64,000 bases of DNA from Microthrixaceae bacterium (GCA_016702505.1 JADJDU010000007.1:1-64000), one strand, 5' to 3'; shown: positions 1 to 10,395, numbered from the stretch's first letter. The notes: generated by a model not told the origin, from the letters alone. Numbers and translations are program-made.

Positions 1-429
1 GGTCGCATCCCACATCAAACCGTGGGCAAGCTCGATGATCGGGAGAGGCTCGACCCGTTGAACGGCGTCGCTGCGTGTCCCCACCCACGACGCGGCCTTC
101 GACAGCGGCCTTATAACCGTGAACGGTGGGCTCAGGGTCCACCGAGCCCCACCGCTCGTCGCCCGCCGCCGCCGATCCGGGTGTCTCCGACTACTTCGGC
201 GACGCCCTCCGGCCCATCCTCCTCATCCCCACTGGCGGTCACGCGCCAGGCGCTGCCTACCTCACCTGGCATCACGAGAACATCTACCAAGGCGATCTCG
301 CTGCGAGCTGAGCGCCCCACCGCCCACCAGTGCATCCGCATGGCTTGGCCGCTTGCGTCGCGAACCTTGGGAGGCGGATCGGCGGGACTTTACCTCGGGG
401 AACAGACCAGTGGGGCATCGGGGCCGCGC
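1..429. other. Left-edge stretch with no convincing intact gene
   Basis: No open frame here has a recognisable domain. A 61-residue plus-strand frame at 126-311 ends in a protein-like stretch (YFGDALRPILLIPTGGH) and could be the C-terminal scrap of a gene entering from elsewhere, but I cannot identify it. The stretch lies just past the end of the decayed HNH gene. Confidence 0.35.
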
Positions 430-1273
430 GAACCCTGGAGAGGTTGCTCACGGCGCACAGCAGGCGGACGTTCTCAACTGGGGCTGCCCGCCCGCGAGTA
501 GGGACGATGTGGTCGAAGTGCAGACCGGTCGTGGCACCTCAACCCCCCACGCATGTGCCGCGGTCGCGTTCGGTGACCGCCTGGCGGACGTGCAGCGGGA
601 TGTAACGCGACACCGCGCTGTGGGGACGGACACGCCAGTTCTGTGGGTCGTAGGTGTCGGGTGGTTCGGCGAGCGGCGATCCGGTCGCTAGAGGCGGGAG
701 AGCGATGGCATCGAGGTCTTCGTCAGTCAGGCTCCTGTAGCCGTTCCGCCCGAAGTTCTGGCCGCTGGGGAGGCTGATGTCCAACCGCTGCATCACGATC
801 GGCGCCCACGCCAACACAAAGCCTTCAGGCGGGCGGCTGAGGTGGTAGTCGTTGAGATCGTCTCCGGCGAGGCCATACGACCTCAAAGCGCATCGAGGCA
901 TCAGCGGTGGACGTATCCATCGTGGAGCAGAGCTGCGACCCGGACTTCCCAGTAGATCCTGCGAGTCTCGGTATCCCTGGGTAGACCACATCGCCCTCTT
1001 CGATCTGGCTGTACGGGGCCTGCTTGTTCTGCCACATCTGGAAGAACACTTGGTAGGCGAGCTCTGAAGGCGAAAGGTTCGGAGTTCTGGGAAGTCGCGG
1101 CGGCTGAACAAGTACCGGCTGGGCAGGTCCTTGCGCACATTCCCGGCGGGAGGCTTCATGTGACGCGGCTCGTCCGAGGCTGAGGGCGGCAGTCCAGGGA
1201 AGACGGCGGCTCCGCTCCGAGCAGCCGATTCAAGGGTGGCTCGAAGATCTATCTCACCAAGGTTCTCGACCAT
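430..1273 (-). pseudogene. Decayed HNH endonuclease gene
   Basis: The protein can be followed only by changing frame. The start (MVENLGEIDLRATLES) and the middle (LRSYGLAGDDLNDYHLS, NGYRSLTDEDLDAIALPPLA) share one frame. The part between them, FFQMWQNKQAPYSQIEEGDV and then ETRRIYWEVRVAALLHDGY, lies in the other two frames. The C terminus has HVRQAVTERDRGTC, then an in-frame TGA at 539-541, then GLHFDHIVP and VRLLCAVSN, which are typical of an HNH nuclease with a zinc-binding Cys cluster. The second Cys of that cluster is destroyed at the stop. At least two frameshifts and one stop make this a pseudogene, although some of the indels could be sequencing errors as elsewhere in the window. HNH proteins of this form are common in phages, mobile elements and actinobacterial chromosomes, so the original role is unknown. 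Confidence 0.7.
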
Positions 1274-1384
1274 CTCATAGCCGCCGATCAGCTCCAGATG
1301 ACGTCCAGAGCGTCGTGCCTGAGAGCAGCCTGATCCTCCTCGGCAACATCGCTGAGAGTCAGATAGACGCTCCCTCGTCGATCC

Positions 1385-1426
1385 GGATGTTCGTCGCTCG
1401 CGCTAGTGCGAGCCGGAGGAACATCC
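1385..1426. repeat. Nested inverted repeat (hairpin)
   Basis: Outer arms GGATGTTC (1385-1392) and GAACATCC (1419-1426) enclose inner arms GCTCGC and GCGAGC separated by six bases. It lies in a gene-free stretch (1274-1632) between the decayed HNH gene and the tRNA. It could be a terminator for the tRNA transcript, which runs leftward, or a leftover of a mobile element. No T-run is visible on either side. Confidence 0.45.
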
Positions 1427-1632
1427 ACGAGCCGCTGGACCGCTAAGCCGAGTGGGCGTGTCGTCCGCGTCCTCGTCGTCCCGTTGCCCAGCAAAGAACG
1501 CGACGATGCACGGACGGAATCGGGCGGTGAACCGCCGCTGTGTGCAGCAGTTTGTGCAGTGGAGTGCAGTAGATCGGCCGATCCCGGCCCGACCTGGCTG
1601 GCGCCGTCAGGCACATATCCACAGGTCAGAGG

Positions 1633-1721
1633 TGGTGCCCGGGGCGGGGATCGAACCCGCACGGAGGTTGCCCTCCGGAGGGGTTTAAGCCCTCCGCGTC
1701 TGCCAATTCCGCCACCCGGGC
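1633..1721 (-). tRNA. tRNA-Leu (anticodon UAA)
   Basis: Reading the minus strand, acceptor arm GCCCGGG (1715-1721) pairs with CCCGGGC (1637-1643). It is followed by discriminator A and an encoded CCA (1633-1635). The D-arm contains TGGCAGACGC, the anticodon loop is CTTAAAC between GAGGG and CCCTC stems, and the variable arm is long as in class II tRNAs. The T-arm carries GGTTCGATCC. The anticodon UAA reads UUA, a rare codon in this GC-rich genome. The 3' end faces the decayed HNH region, the usual orientation for an element integrated at a tRNA. Confidence 0.96.
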
Positions 1722-1845
1722 GATTGGAGCGAACCTCTGGAGAACTCCGACAGACGGGGACGGAGCGAGCCGTTTCGGGGTGAACCGGACCGGGCCGGTA
1801 GCCGGGCATCACCCAGGGGCAAGCGAAGCGAAGGGGACAGGCATC

Positions 1846-3597
1846 GTGTTCGATCTGGTCATCAAGGGTGGAACGGTCGTGGACGGCTCCGGGGCGGCAC
1901 CGATCGGGGCTGACGTGGCGGTCAGCGACGGGAAGATCGTCGAGGTCGGCAAGGTCACCGGCGGGGCCCGCCGGGAGATCGACGCCGACGGGGCGCTGGT
2001 CACCCCCGGTTGGGTCGACGTCCACACCCACTACGACGGGCAGGTCACCTGGGACGAGGTGATGGAACCGTCGGCCAGCAACGGGGTCACCACGCTGGTC
2101 ATGGGCAACTGCGGGGTCGGGTTCGCGCCTGTACGCCCCGACCACACCGCCGATCTGATCGACCTGATGGAAGGGGTCGAGGACATCCCCGGCACCGCCC
2201 TCAGCACCGGCATGCCGTGGGGTGAGTGGGAGACCTTCCCCCAGTACCTCGACGTGCTGGCCGGGCGCCGCTACGGGGTCGACGTCGCAGCCCAGATCCC
2301 CCACGGGGCGGTGCGCTTCTACGTGATGGGCGAACGGGGCGCCGCCAACGAGGACGCCACCGCCGAGGACGTGGCGGCCATGGCGTCGATCGTGGCCGAG
2401 GCCATGGCGGCGGGGGCGGTCGGGTTCACCACGTCACGCATCCCCGGCCACAAGTCCCGCTCGGGTCGACCGGTGCCGGGCACCTATGCCGGAGCCGTTG
2501 AGCTGACGGCCATCGCCGCCGAGTTGCGGGCTGCGGGCCACGGGGTGCTCGAAGCGATCGCCGCCGGCACGCTGGGCAGCGTGTCGGGCGACCCGGTGCG
2601 CCAGCTAGATGAGATCCCGCTCCTCACCGACCTGGCCCGGGCCAGCGGTCGGCCGGTCACCTTCACCCTGCTCCAGATGTTCGAGGACCCCGGCCACTGG
2701 CGGCTGGTGCTCGATGCCGCCGAGGCCGCCAACACCGAGGCGGGGGTACGCCTCGCCCCTCAGGTGATCCCCCGGTCGGTCACGATCATGACCAACCTCG
2801 ACGCCTACCACATGTTCCAGAACCGGCCCACCTACCGAAAGCTGGCCGGGCTGGGCCTGGCCGAACGGGTGGCCGAGATGCGCCGCCCCGAGGTACGGGC
2901 GGCGATCTTGGCCGAGGACGACATCGACGACGGTGGAACCGACGTGAACGCCACCCTGGTGAACGCCCTGGGCATGGCCCTACCGCTGGTCTTCTCGCTG
3001 GCCGCCCCGGTCAACTACGAGCCGACCATGGACCAGTCGGTCTTCGCCCGGGCCACCGCGGCCGGCCAAGACCCGGCCGAGTTCATGTACGACCGGCTGC
3101 TCGACGACGACGGGCGGGCCTTCTACGCCCTGCTCGGCTCGAACTTCGCCGGAGGCAACCTCGACGTGTGTCGGGAGATGCTGGCCTCTCCCCACACCGT
3201 GACCGGGCTGGGCGACGCCGGGGCCCACGTCAACCTGATCTCGGACTGTTCGGCCTCCACCTTCCACCTCACCCACTGGGCCCGGGATCGCACCGCCGGC
3301 GAACGGCTGCCCGTCGAACTGCTGGTCCACAAACTGAGCGGGGCCAACGCCGCTCTCTACGGCTTCGACGACCGCGGGGTGGTGGAACCGGGGCGGCGGG
3401 CCGACCTGAACGTGATCGACCTGGACCGCCTCACCATCGGTGCCCCCGAGTTGCGCCACGACCTGCCCGCCGGGGCCAGCCGCATCCTCCAGAGCGCCCA
3501 CGGCTACGTCGCCACTGTGGTGGGCGGCGAGATCACACGAGCCGACGACACCGACACCGGCGCCCGGCCCGGTCGTCTCGTCCGCGGCCACGCCTGA
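1846..3597 (+). CDS. Amidohydrolase, N-acyl-D-amino-acid deacylase type
   Basis: About 583 residues. It belongs to the metal-dependent amidohydrolase superfamily, D-aminoacylase group, whose members remove acyl groups from N-acyl-D-amino acids; the actual substrate is unknown. The N-terminal beta-sandwich begins DLVIKGGTVVDGSG. The first metal site is VDVHTHYDGQ near residue 60, and the late motif GDAGAHVNLISDCS near residue 460 carries the expected Asp and His. The end returns to the sandwich domain (GRRADLNVIDLD). I chose the GTG at 1846 because it follows an AAGGGGA site and begins at the family's usual N terminus; a longer frame reaches back to 1780 but overlaps no recognisable sequence. 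No signal peptide, so cytoplasmic. The tRNA lies upstream on the other strand. Confidence 0.85.
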   Translation: MFDLVIKGGTVVDGSGAAPIGADVAVSDGKIVEVGKVTGGARREIDADGALVTPGWVDVHTHYDGQVTWDEVMEPSASNGVTTLVMGNCGVGFAPVRPDHTADLIDLMEGVEDIPGTALSTGMPWGEWETFPQYLDVLAGRRYGVDVAAQIPHGAVRFYVMGERGAANEDATAEDVAAMASIVAEAMAAGAVGFTTSRIPGHKSRSGRPVPGTYAGAVELTAIAAELRAAGHGVLEAIAAGTLGSVSGDPVRQLDEIPLLTDLARASGRPVTFTLLQMFEDPGHWRLVLDAAEAANTEAGVRLAPQVIPRSVTIMTNLDAYHMFQNRPTYRKLAGLGLAERVAEMRRPEVRAAILAEDDIDDGGTDVNATLVNALGMALPLVFSLAAPVNYEPTMDQSVFARATAAGQDPAEFMYDRLLDDDGRAFYALLGSNFAGGNLDVCREMLASPHTVTGLGDAGAHVNLISDCSASTFHLTHWARDRTAGERLPVELLVHKLSGANAALYGFDDRGVVEPGRRADLNVIDLDRLTIGAPELRHDLPAGASRILQSAHGYVATVVGGEITRADDTDTGARPGRLVRGHA

Positions 3598-3671
3598 CCG
3601 CGTGGCACGCTGGTCCTGCGGCACCCAGGGGACCGGTACCGCTCGACCGTTCGAAAGGACCCGCCGCGCCC

Positions 3672-5210
3672 ATGCTGGGAAGAAGGATCGCCGCCATGAT
3701 CATCGCCGGATCGCTGCTCACCGCCACGGCGTGCTCATCGAACACATCAGAGGACGGGGCCACCGACGAACCGGCATCCACCACCGCCGATGGTGGCGGG
3801 GCCAGCACCTCCACTCCCCCAGTGACCCGACCCGACGGACCGGCCGCTGACCTCACCGAAGAACTCACCGGCGGCAAGGGGGCCATGATCGCCTCTGCCG
3901 ATCAGACCACGTTCTCGGCGCCGGGCTACGTCGAGCACGAGTTCGTGGCCGCGGGCACCGCCGTTCGCTACCAGGCCGACGGCGAGCTCTCCACCGACGG
4001 CACCTGGGATCTGACCGAAGGCGACAGTGCCGACTATCGGACCCGGATCGTGGTCCGCCGACCCGAGAACGCCGACGATTTCAACGGCACCGTGGTGGTC
4101 GAGTGGTTCAACGTGTCCGGCGGTCTCGACGCCAACCCCGACTTCACCTTCATGCAAGAGGAACTCCTCCGCGGCGGTTACGCCTGGGTCGGGGTGTCGG
4201 CCCAGCACATCGGCATCGAAGGCGGCCCGGTGCTGGTCGGGGTCGAAGCCGGCAAGGGCATCGCCGGGCGGGGCCTGAAGGCCATCGACCCCGAGCGATA
4301 CGCGTCGCTGAGCCACCCTGGAGACGCCTACTCCTACGACATCTACACCCAGATCGCCCGGGCCCTTCGCACCGAGGACTCCACCGCCCTGGGCGACCTG
4401 ACACCCGAACGCATCCTGGCGGTAGGTGAATCCCAATCCGCCTTCGCCCTCACCACCTACGCCAACGGCGTTCAACCGTTGGTCAAGCAATACGACGGCA
4501 TCTTGATCCACAGCCGTGGAGGTCCGGCCGCTCCGCTGGGCGAACCCGGCGCCGGCATCGACCTGGCCGGCAGCCTCGGCGGGGCCCCGACCCAGATCCG
4601 CACCGACCTCGACGTCCCGGTCCTGATCCTCCAGACCGAGGGCGATGTGATCGGGTTGCTCAACTACTTCCCCGCCCGCCAAGACGACACCGACCACATC
4701 CGCCTGTGGGAGGTGGCGGGCAGCGCCCACGCCGACCGCTTCCTGGTCGGTGACGTCGGGAACTCGCTGAACTGCTCGGCACCCATCAACAACGGACCGC
4801 AGCGGTTCGTGGTCCGGCCCGGTCTGCGAGCCCTCGACACCTGGGTCCGCACCGGTGAAGCGCCGCCCACCTCGGAGCGCCTGGAGACCACCACCGGGCC
4901 CGGCGGGGCCCCGGCCTACGTCCGCGACGCCGACGGGATCGCGGAAGGTGGCATCCGGACGCCGGTGGTCGACGTTCCCGTCGACGTGTTGTCCGGGGAA
5001 CCCGGAGCCGACTCGTCGGTGGTGTGCATCCTCTTCGGCACCACCATCCCGATTCCCGCCGACCGGCTAGCCGAACTGCACCCGTCGGCCGCGGAGTACA
5101 CGGCCGCCTTCGAGAAGGCAACCGATGCCGCCATCGAGGCCGGGTTCGTGCTGAGCGATGACCGGGCCGAACTGCTCGACATGGCCCAGCCCGACCGGCT
5201 CGGCTCCTGA
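3672..5210 (+). CDS. Alpha/beta-hydrolase-domain lipoprotein, copy 1
   Basis: 512 residues. An N-terminal signal ends in a lipobox-like LLTATAC, so the mature protein is probably anchored to the outer face of the membrane. A Thr/Ser/Asp-rich linker (residues about 25-60) follows. The rest is an alpha/beta-hydrolase-like domain with the nucleophile-elbow-like motif GESQSAF (about residue 256) and a probable catalytic His in VAGSAHADR. Similar actinobacterial proteins are annotated only as alpha/beta hydrolase domain proteins; the substrate is unknown. The downstream gene at 5280 is a close paralogue, so the pair arose by tandem duplication. Start: ATG 3672; the ATG at 3696 is a possible shorter start that would still keep the signal. 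Confidence 0.82.
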   Translation: MLGRRIAAMIIAGSLLTATACSSNTSEDGATDEPASTTADGGGASTSTPPVTRPDGPAADLTEELTGGKGAMIASADQTTFSAPGYVEHEFVAAGTAVRYQADGELSTDGTWDLTEGDSADYRTRIVVRRPENADDFNGTVVVEWFNVSGGLDANPDFTFMQEELLRGGYAWVGVSAQHIGIEGGPVLVGVEAGKGIAGRGLKAIDPERYASLSHPGDAYSYDIYTQIARALRTEDSTALGDLTPERILAVGESQSAFALTTYANGVQPLVKQYDGILIHSRGGPAAPLGEPGAGIDLAGSLGGAPTQIRTDLDVPVLILQTEGDVIGLLNYFPARQDDTDHIRLWEVAGSAHADRFLVGDVGNSLNCSAPINNGPQRFVVRPGLRALDTWVRTGEAPPTSERLETTTGPGGAPAYVRDADGIAEGGIRTPVVDVPVDVLSGEPGADSSVVCILFGTTIPIPADRLAELHPSAAEYTAAFEKATDAAIEAGFVLSDDRAELLDMAQPDRLGS

Positions 5211-5279
5211 CCTCGACCTACCCCTGACCGACGCGTTTGCCGGGCACGGCTGGCGGTCACCGATCTAGGGTGCGCCGCC

Positions 5280-6867
5280 ATGATCACCAGGGGACCACGT
5301 TCGATCATCGCCGCTGGCTTGGCGTGCATGGCCTTGTTGTTCGGGACCGTCGGCTGTTCGTCTGACGACGATGCCACCGACCGTTCGACCACCACCGTTG
5401 CCGGCGCCGACCAGGGCGGCACCGCCACCACCAACCCGGGCGACAAGACCGAGCGGGGCCTGCCCGCCGAGCGGGACCGCCAAGACTCCCCCGCCGCCGC
5501 CGTGGTGGGCGCACTCACCGGGGGGACCGGCACCGCCCTCACCGACATCCGTGACTTCGACCTGGAAGGCAACGGGTTCGTGCAAGAGGAGTACGCGGTG
5601 GAGGGAACGGCCACGTCCTATGTGATCGACGACGCGGCCACCGACCTTCCCGGTTCGGGCGAGTTCAACCTGAGCGAAGGCGACACCGCCGACTACCGAA
5701 CCCGCGTCGTGGTCCGCCGCCCGGCCAAGGCCGAGGACTTCAACGGCACCGTGGTCCTGGAATGGCTCAACGTGTCCGGCGGAATCGACGCCAACCCCGA
5801 CTGGACCTACCTGGCCGACGAGATCATCCGCGGCGGCTACGCCTGGGTCGGCGTCTCGGCCCAACACATCGGGGTGGAAGGTGGCCCGGTGGCGGTGTCG
5901 GTCGGTGCCGCCGGCGACCTGGCCGGCAAGGGGCTCAAGGCCATGGTCCCCGAACGCTACGGCGAGCTCAGCCACCCCGGAGACGCCTACTCGTTCGACA
6001 TCTACACCCAGGTGTCCCGGACGCTGCGCCAATCGGGGGCCGACGGTCTGCTCGGCGGTCTCGAGCCCGAAGCGATGATCGCGGCGGGCGAATCCCAGTC
6101 GGCCTTCGCCCTCACCACCTACGCCAACGGCGTGCAGCCCCACACCCAGGAGTTCGACGCCTTCTTCATCCACAGCCGGGGCGGCGGAGCCCAAGGGCTG
6201 GGCGGTTCGGGCGGCGGTGTCGACATCGCTTCGGCCATCGGCACCCAGCCCACCCAGATCCGCGAAGACGTCGGCGTACCGGTGCTCATGCTGCAGACCG
6301 AATCCGACGTGGTCGGCCTGCTCAACTACTTCCCCGCCCGCCAGGACGACACCGACACCATCCGCCTGTGGGAGGTGGCCGGCACCGCCCACGTAGACCG
6401 CTACATGCTCGGCCCCATCGCCGACACCATGGACTGCGGCGCACCCATCAACGACGGCCCCATGCACTGGGCGGCCAAGGCCGGGCCCGCCACCTCGACA
6501 CATGGGCCCGCGGCGGCGACGCCCCCCCAAGGCCCCCCGCTACGAGGTCGACGACTCGGGGGCGGAGCCCGCCTACGTGCGGGACGAGAACGGCATCGTC
6601 GAGGGTGGGATCCGCACCCCGGCGGTGGACGTGCCGGTGCAGATCCACTCCGGGGTGGCCACGCCCGGCGGGTCGGTGGCGTGCCTGCTGATGGGTTCGA
6701 CCCTCGAGGTTCCCGCCGCCACGCTCACCGACTGGTATCCGACCGAGGACGCCTACCTGAAGGCCTATGAGGCCTCCGCCGACGAGGCGATCGAGGCTGG
6801 ATTCGTGCTGGCCGAAGACCGCGAAGCGATGCTGGCCGACTCCAGGGTGGAGCTCCTGAAGGGCTGA
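5280..6867 (+). CDS. Alpha/beta-hydrolase-domain lipoprotein, copy 2 (two apparent frameshifts)
   Basis: A paralogue of the gene at 3672 along its whole length. It shares the lipobox (LFGTVGC), the acidic Thr-rich linker, FNGTVVLEWLNVSGG, WVGVSAQHIG, the nucleophile-elbow-like GESQSAF and WEVAGTAHVDR. The frame breaks near 6483-6485 (a GGG run) and again in the C run 6522-6528. Adding one base at each place gives 1590 bases and about 529 residues, restoring RHLDTWARGGDAPP and PRYEVDDSGAEPAYVRD, which match copy 1. Both breaks are in G/C runs, so sequencing error is more likely than decay. The C-terminal frame ends at 6867. Confidence 0.78.
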
Positions 6868-6895
6868 GGCGCCCGCACCACTAACGTCGCCGCTC

Positions 6896-8771
6896 GTGGA
6901 ACTGGCCGGGCCCTGGGAGGCCACGCTCGCCGATGACGAGAGCCGTCGAACCTGGCTGGACCACGACGACGCGGAGCAATGGACCAAGGTCGACGTTCCC
7001 GGGCACTGGCGGTCCAACCCGGCCTTCGCCGACACCGACGGGCCGCTGCTCTACCGCACCCGTTTCGACCACCCGGCGCCCGAGACCGGCGAACGGTGGT
7101 GGCTGCGCTTCGACGGTGCCTTCTACCAAGGCGACGTGTGGCTCGACGGCGCGTACGTGGGCGACACCGAGGGCTACTTCTTCCCCCACTGCTTCGAGGT
7201 GACCGAAGCACTCGGAGCCCGAAGCGACCACCTGCTCGGGGTCGAGCTCACCTGCCACCCCGAAACCGACCCGGCGGTGCGACGCAACATCACCGGATCC
7301 TTCGGCGGGTCGGTGGGGATCGACCGCGACTGGAACCCGGGCGGCCTGTGGCGTCCCGTCCACCTGGAACGAACCGGGCCGGTGCAGATCCGCCACCTCC
7401 GGGTGGTGTGCCGCGACGCCAACGAGAACCGAGCCACCGTCACCTTCCGGGCCGTCCTCGACTCGTCGGTGGCCGGCGAGGTGACCCTGCGGTCCTCGGT
7501 GGGCGACGTCGACCACATCGACCAACGGCGGTTGGCCGCCGGTGAGAACCAGGTCGAATGGCAGATCGGGGTGGAGGACCCCGACCTGTGGTGGCCCCAC
7601 GCCCTGGGCGACCAACCCCTCCACGACGTAGTGGTGGAGGTGGCGGCCCACCCCGACCCCGACGGCGACCAGCTCCCCGAGGAAGCTCCGCTCAGCCACC
7701 GGGTCACCCGCCGGATCGGGCTCCGACAGGTGTCGATGCGGGGCTGGGTGTTGCACGTCAACGGCGAGCGGATGTTCCTCAAGGGCGCCAACCAGGGGCC
7801 GGCACCGGTGGTCGACCGACGAGGACCACACCCCCGCCCCGGCGAGGAGCCGAGCCCGGGCCCTGCTGTCCCAGGAGCTACCGAGCTGGAACAAGTCGGT
7901 CCTGGACCGCTCCGTGAAGCGCACCATCGACAAGGCCGACGGCACCAGGCCGGTCATCGCCCACTCCGGGGTCCTCCCCCACCCGCCGCTGTTCGACGGA
8001 ACCGACAGCCACCTGTGGTTCGGCTGGTACCACGGGGAGGACCGTGAGCTGTCGGGTCTGGCCCGGCTCATGCCCCGGATGGTTCGGTTCGTGTCCGAGT
8101 TCGGGGCACAGTCGGTGCCCGACACCGCCCAGTTCTGCCAGCCCGAACGTTGGCCCGACCTGGACTGGGACGGCATGGCGCGCCACCACGGGTTGCAACA
8201 CGATCAGCTCGATGCTCGGGTCCCCGCCGCCGACCACCCCAGCTTCGACTCGTGGCGCACCGCCACCCAGACCTACCAGGCCAACCTGGTCCGCCATCAG
8301 ATCGAGACGCTCCGCCGCCTCAAGTACCGGCCGACGGGCGGGTTCGCGGTGTTCTCGCTGGCCGACGGACAACCCGCCATCGGGTTCTCGCTGGTCGACC
8401 ACCGGGGACGAACCAAACCGGCCTACGACGCGCTGGTCGAAGCGTGCCAGCCGGTGATCGTCACCGCCGACCGCCTCCCGGCCGAGGTCATGGTCGGTGA
8501 AACCCTGGCCATCGACGTCCACGTGGCCAGCGATCTGCGCACCCCCATGCAAGACATCGAGGTGGACGCCCACCTGAGCTGGGAAGGCGGCGACCAATGC
8601 TGGCGATTCGGCGGTCACGTGGACGCCGACACCTGCGTGCGGGTCGGCACCTTGTCCATCGAGGTGCCCGACGCCCCCGGCCCGGTGACCCTCACCCTCG
8701 AGTTGACCGGAGCCGACCTACCCGTCGGCCCCGCCGTGCGGACCGATTCGGGCCACATCGTCCGGTCCTGA
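6896..8771 (+). pseudogene. GH2-family (beta-mannosidase-like) glycosidase with internal deletion
   Basis: The N-terminal part (GTG 6896 to about 7800) has the galactose-binding and immunoglobulin-like domains of glycoside hydrolase family 2 (RFDGAFYQGDVWLDG, WWPHALGDQPLHDVVVEV), ending at LHVNGERMFLKGANQGP. The sequence then changes frame and resumes far downstream in the family with STDEDHTPAPAR and LPSWNKSVLDRSVKR. The intervening part of the TIM barrel, by my estimate about 100-130 residues, is absent, together with the acid/base Asn-Glu motif expected there. The nucleophile region (FVSEFGAQS) and C-terminal domain are intact to 8771. No signal peptide. Either a real deletion that inactivated the enzyme or an assembly collapse. 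The neighbouring genes do not identify a substrate. Confidence 0.75.
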
Positions 8772-8838
8772 ATCGAGGCTCCCGACAGGTCCAACCCTGG
8801 TAGACAGCGCTCCACCGCCCCACGAACCCGGAGTCGCA

Positions 8839-10395
8839 ATGACCCAGAGGCCATCGGGACCAGTCCCGTCACGTCGAGAGATCCTGCGGGCACTGGGCCT
8901 GGGGGCGGGGGCCGTGACCCTGGGAGGGTCCGGGATCCTCACCGCGTGTGGCGGCGACGGATCGACGTCCTCGTCGTCATCGACATCGACGGCGAGGACG
9001 GGTAGCTCCACATCGGCGGCGGCCACCACACCGACCGTGGCCCAGACCCCCTATGACCCCAACCGTCCCTACTGGGTGCAGGGGAACTTCCGCCCGGTCA
9101 CCACCGAGGAGACCCTCACCGACCTGCGCGTCACCGGCACCATCCCCTCGCGCCTGTCCGGACTGTTCGTGCGCAACGGGCCCAACTCACAGTCCAAGAC
9201 CGAACCAAGCCACTGGTTCCTGGGCGACGGCATGATCCACGGCGTTCGCATCTCAGACGGCAAGGCCCAGTGGTATCGCAACCGCTACGTCAAGACCCCG
9301 CTGGCCGAGTCCGGCAAGGACCTGCTCGAGTTCGGGGGAGTACCAGGTCAGGCCAACAACCAGTCCAACGTTTCGGTGATCCACCACGCCGGCAAGCTGC
9401 TGACCTTGGGCGAAGTGGGCTGGCCCTTCGAACTGAACCCCGACGACCTGTCCACCGTCGGCCCGTGGGGCTACGACGGGAAGCTGGGCGAGACGATGAC
9501 CGCCCACCCCAAGATCGACCCGACCACCGGGCGCATGTACTTCTTCGGCTACGAGTTCGTCACTCCCCGCCTCACCTACTACGCCGCCAGCGCGGCGGGT
9601 GCCCTCGAGGTGGTGAGCCCCATCGCCGTGGACACGGCCACCATGGTCCACGACTTCGCGATCACCGACCGAGACGCGGTGTTCTGGATCGGGCCGGTGG
9701 TCCTCGGCGCCGATGCCGCCAACCCCTACCCCGAGATCCCGTTCCACTGGGACGAGACCGGGCCGTGCCGGGTGGGGGTCATGCCCCTCGACGGTCCCGG
9801 CGATCAGATCCGCTGGGTGGACATAGACCCATGCTTCGTGTTCCACGGGCTCAACGCCCACCGCGACGGTGACGACGTGGTGCTGCGGGTGGCCAAGATG
9901 CCCGAGGCGTTCGGCCGCCGCGGCGACCTGGTGCCGTCGCAACTGACCGAGTGGCGCATCGGCACCGGTGGCGCCGATCTCACCTTCTCGGAGACAGCCC
10001 TCTCCGACCGGGAGATGGACCTTCCCACCCACGACCGCCGCTTCACCGGTCGGGCCACCAGGCATGGCTGGCTGGCCGCCGCCCCCACCGAGGGCGATTT
10101 CGGGTTCGAGTTGGGCGGCGTGGCCCACGTCGACCTGGAACGGGGAACCGAGGACGTCTGGGACCCAGGGGCGAACCTGCGATCGGGTGAAGGGTTCTTC
10201 GTGCCCGCCAGCGAGGACGCGCCCGAAGGCGAGGGCTGGGTGTTCACCTACATCTGGGATCGCACCACCGACACGTCTTCACTGGGCATCTTCGACGCCC
10301 AAGCCATGGCCAAGGGCCCGGTCGCCCAGATCCACCTGGGGGTTCGGGTCCCGTTCGGATTCCACGGCTGGTGGGTCGACGAGTCGCTCCTCTGA
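8839..10395 (+). CDS. Carotenoid oxygenase (RPE65 family), Tat-type lipoprotein
   Basis: 518 residues. This family cleaves carotenoids, apocarotenoids or stilbene-like compounds with a non-haem iron held by four histidines. All four sites are visible: MTAHPKI, MVHDFAITD, FHGLNAH and the terminal FGFHGWWV. The N terminus has SRREILRALGLGAG followed by GILTACGG, a twin-arginine-like signal with a lipobox, then a Ser/Thr spacer, so the enzyme probably acts outside the membrane. That is unusual for a family that is normally cytoplasmic. Substrate unknown. Stands alone between the broken GH2 gene and sdhC. Confidence 0.88.
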   Translation: MTQRPSGPVPSRREILRALGLGAGAVTLGGSGILTACGGDGSTSSSSSTSTARTGSSTSAAATTPTVAQTPYDPNRPYWVQGNFRPVTTEETLTDLRVTGTIPSRLSGLFVRNGPNSQSKTEPSHWFLGDGMIHGVRISDGKAQWYRNRYVKTPLAESGKDLLEFGGVPGQANNQSNVSVIHHAGKLLTLGEVGWPFELNPDDLSTVGPWGYDGKLGETMTAHPKIDPTTGRMYFFGYEFVTPRLTYYAASAAGALEVVSPIAVDTATMVHDFAITDRDAVFWIGPVVLGADAANPYPEIPFHWDETGPCRVGVMPLDGPGDQIRWVDIDPCFVFHGLNAHRDGDDVVLRVAKMPEAFGRRGDLVPSQLTEWRIGTGGADLTFSETALSDREMDLPTHDRRFTGRATRHGWLAAAPTEGDFGFELGGVAHVDLERGTEDVWDPGANLRSGEGFFVPASEDAPEGEGWVFTYIWDRTTDTSSLGIFDAQAMAKGPVAQIHLGVRVPFGFHGWWVDESLL

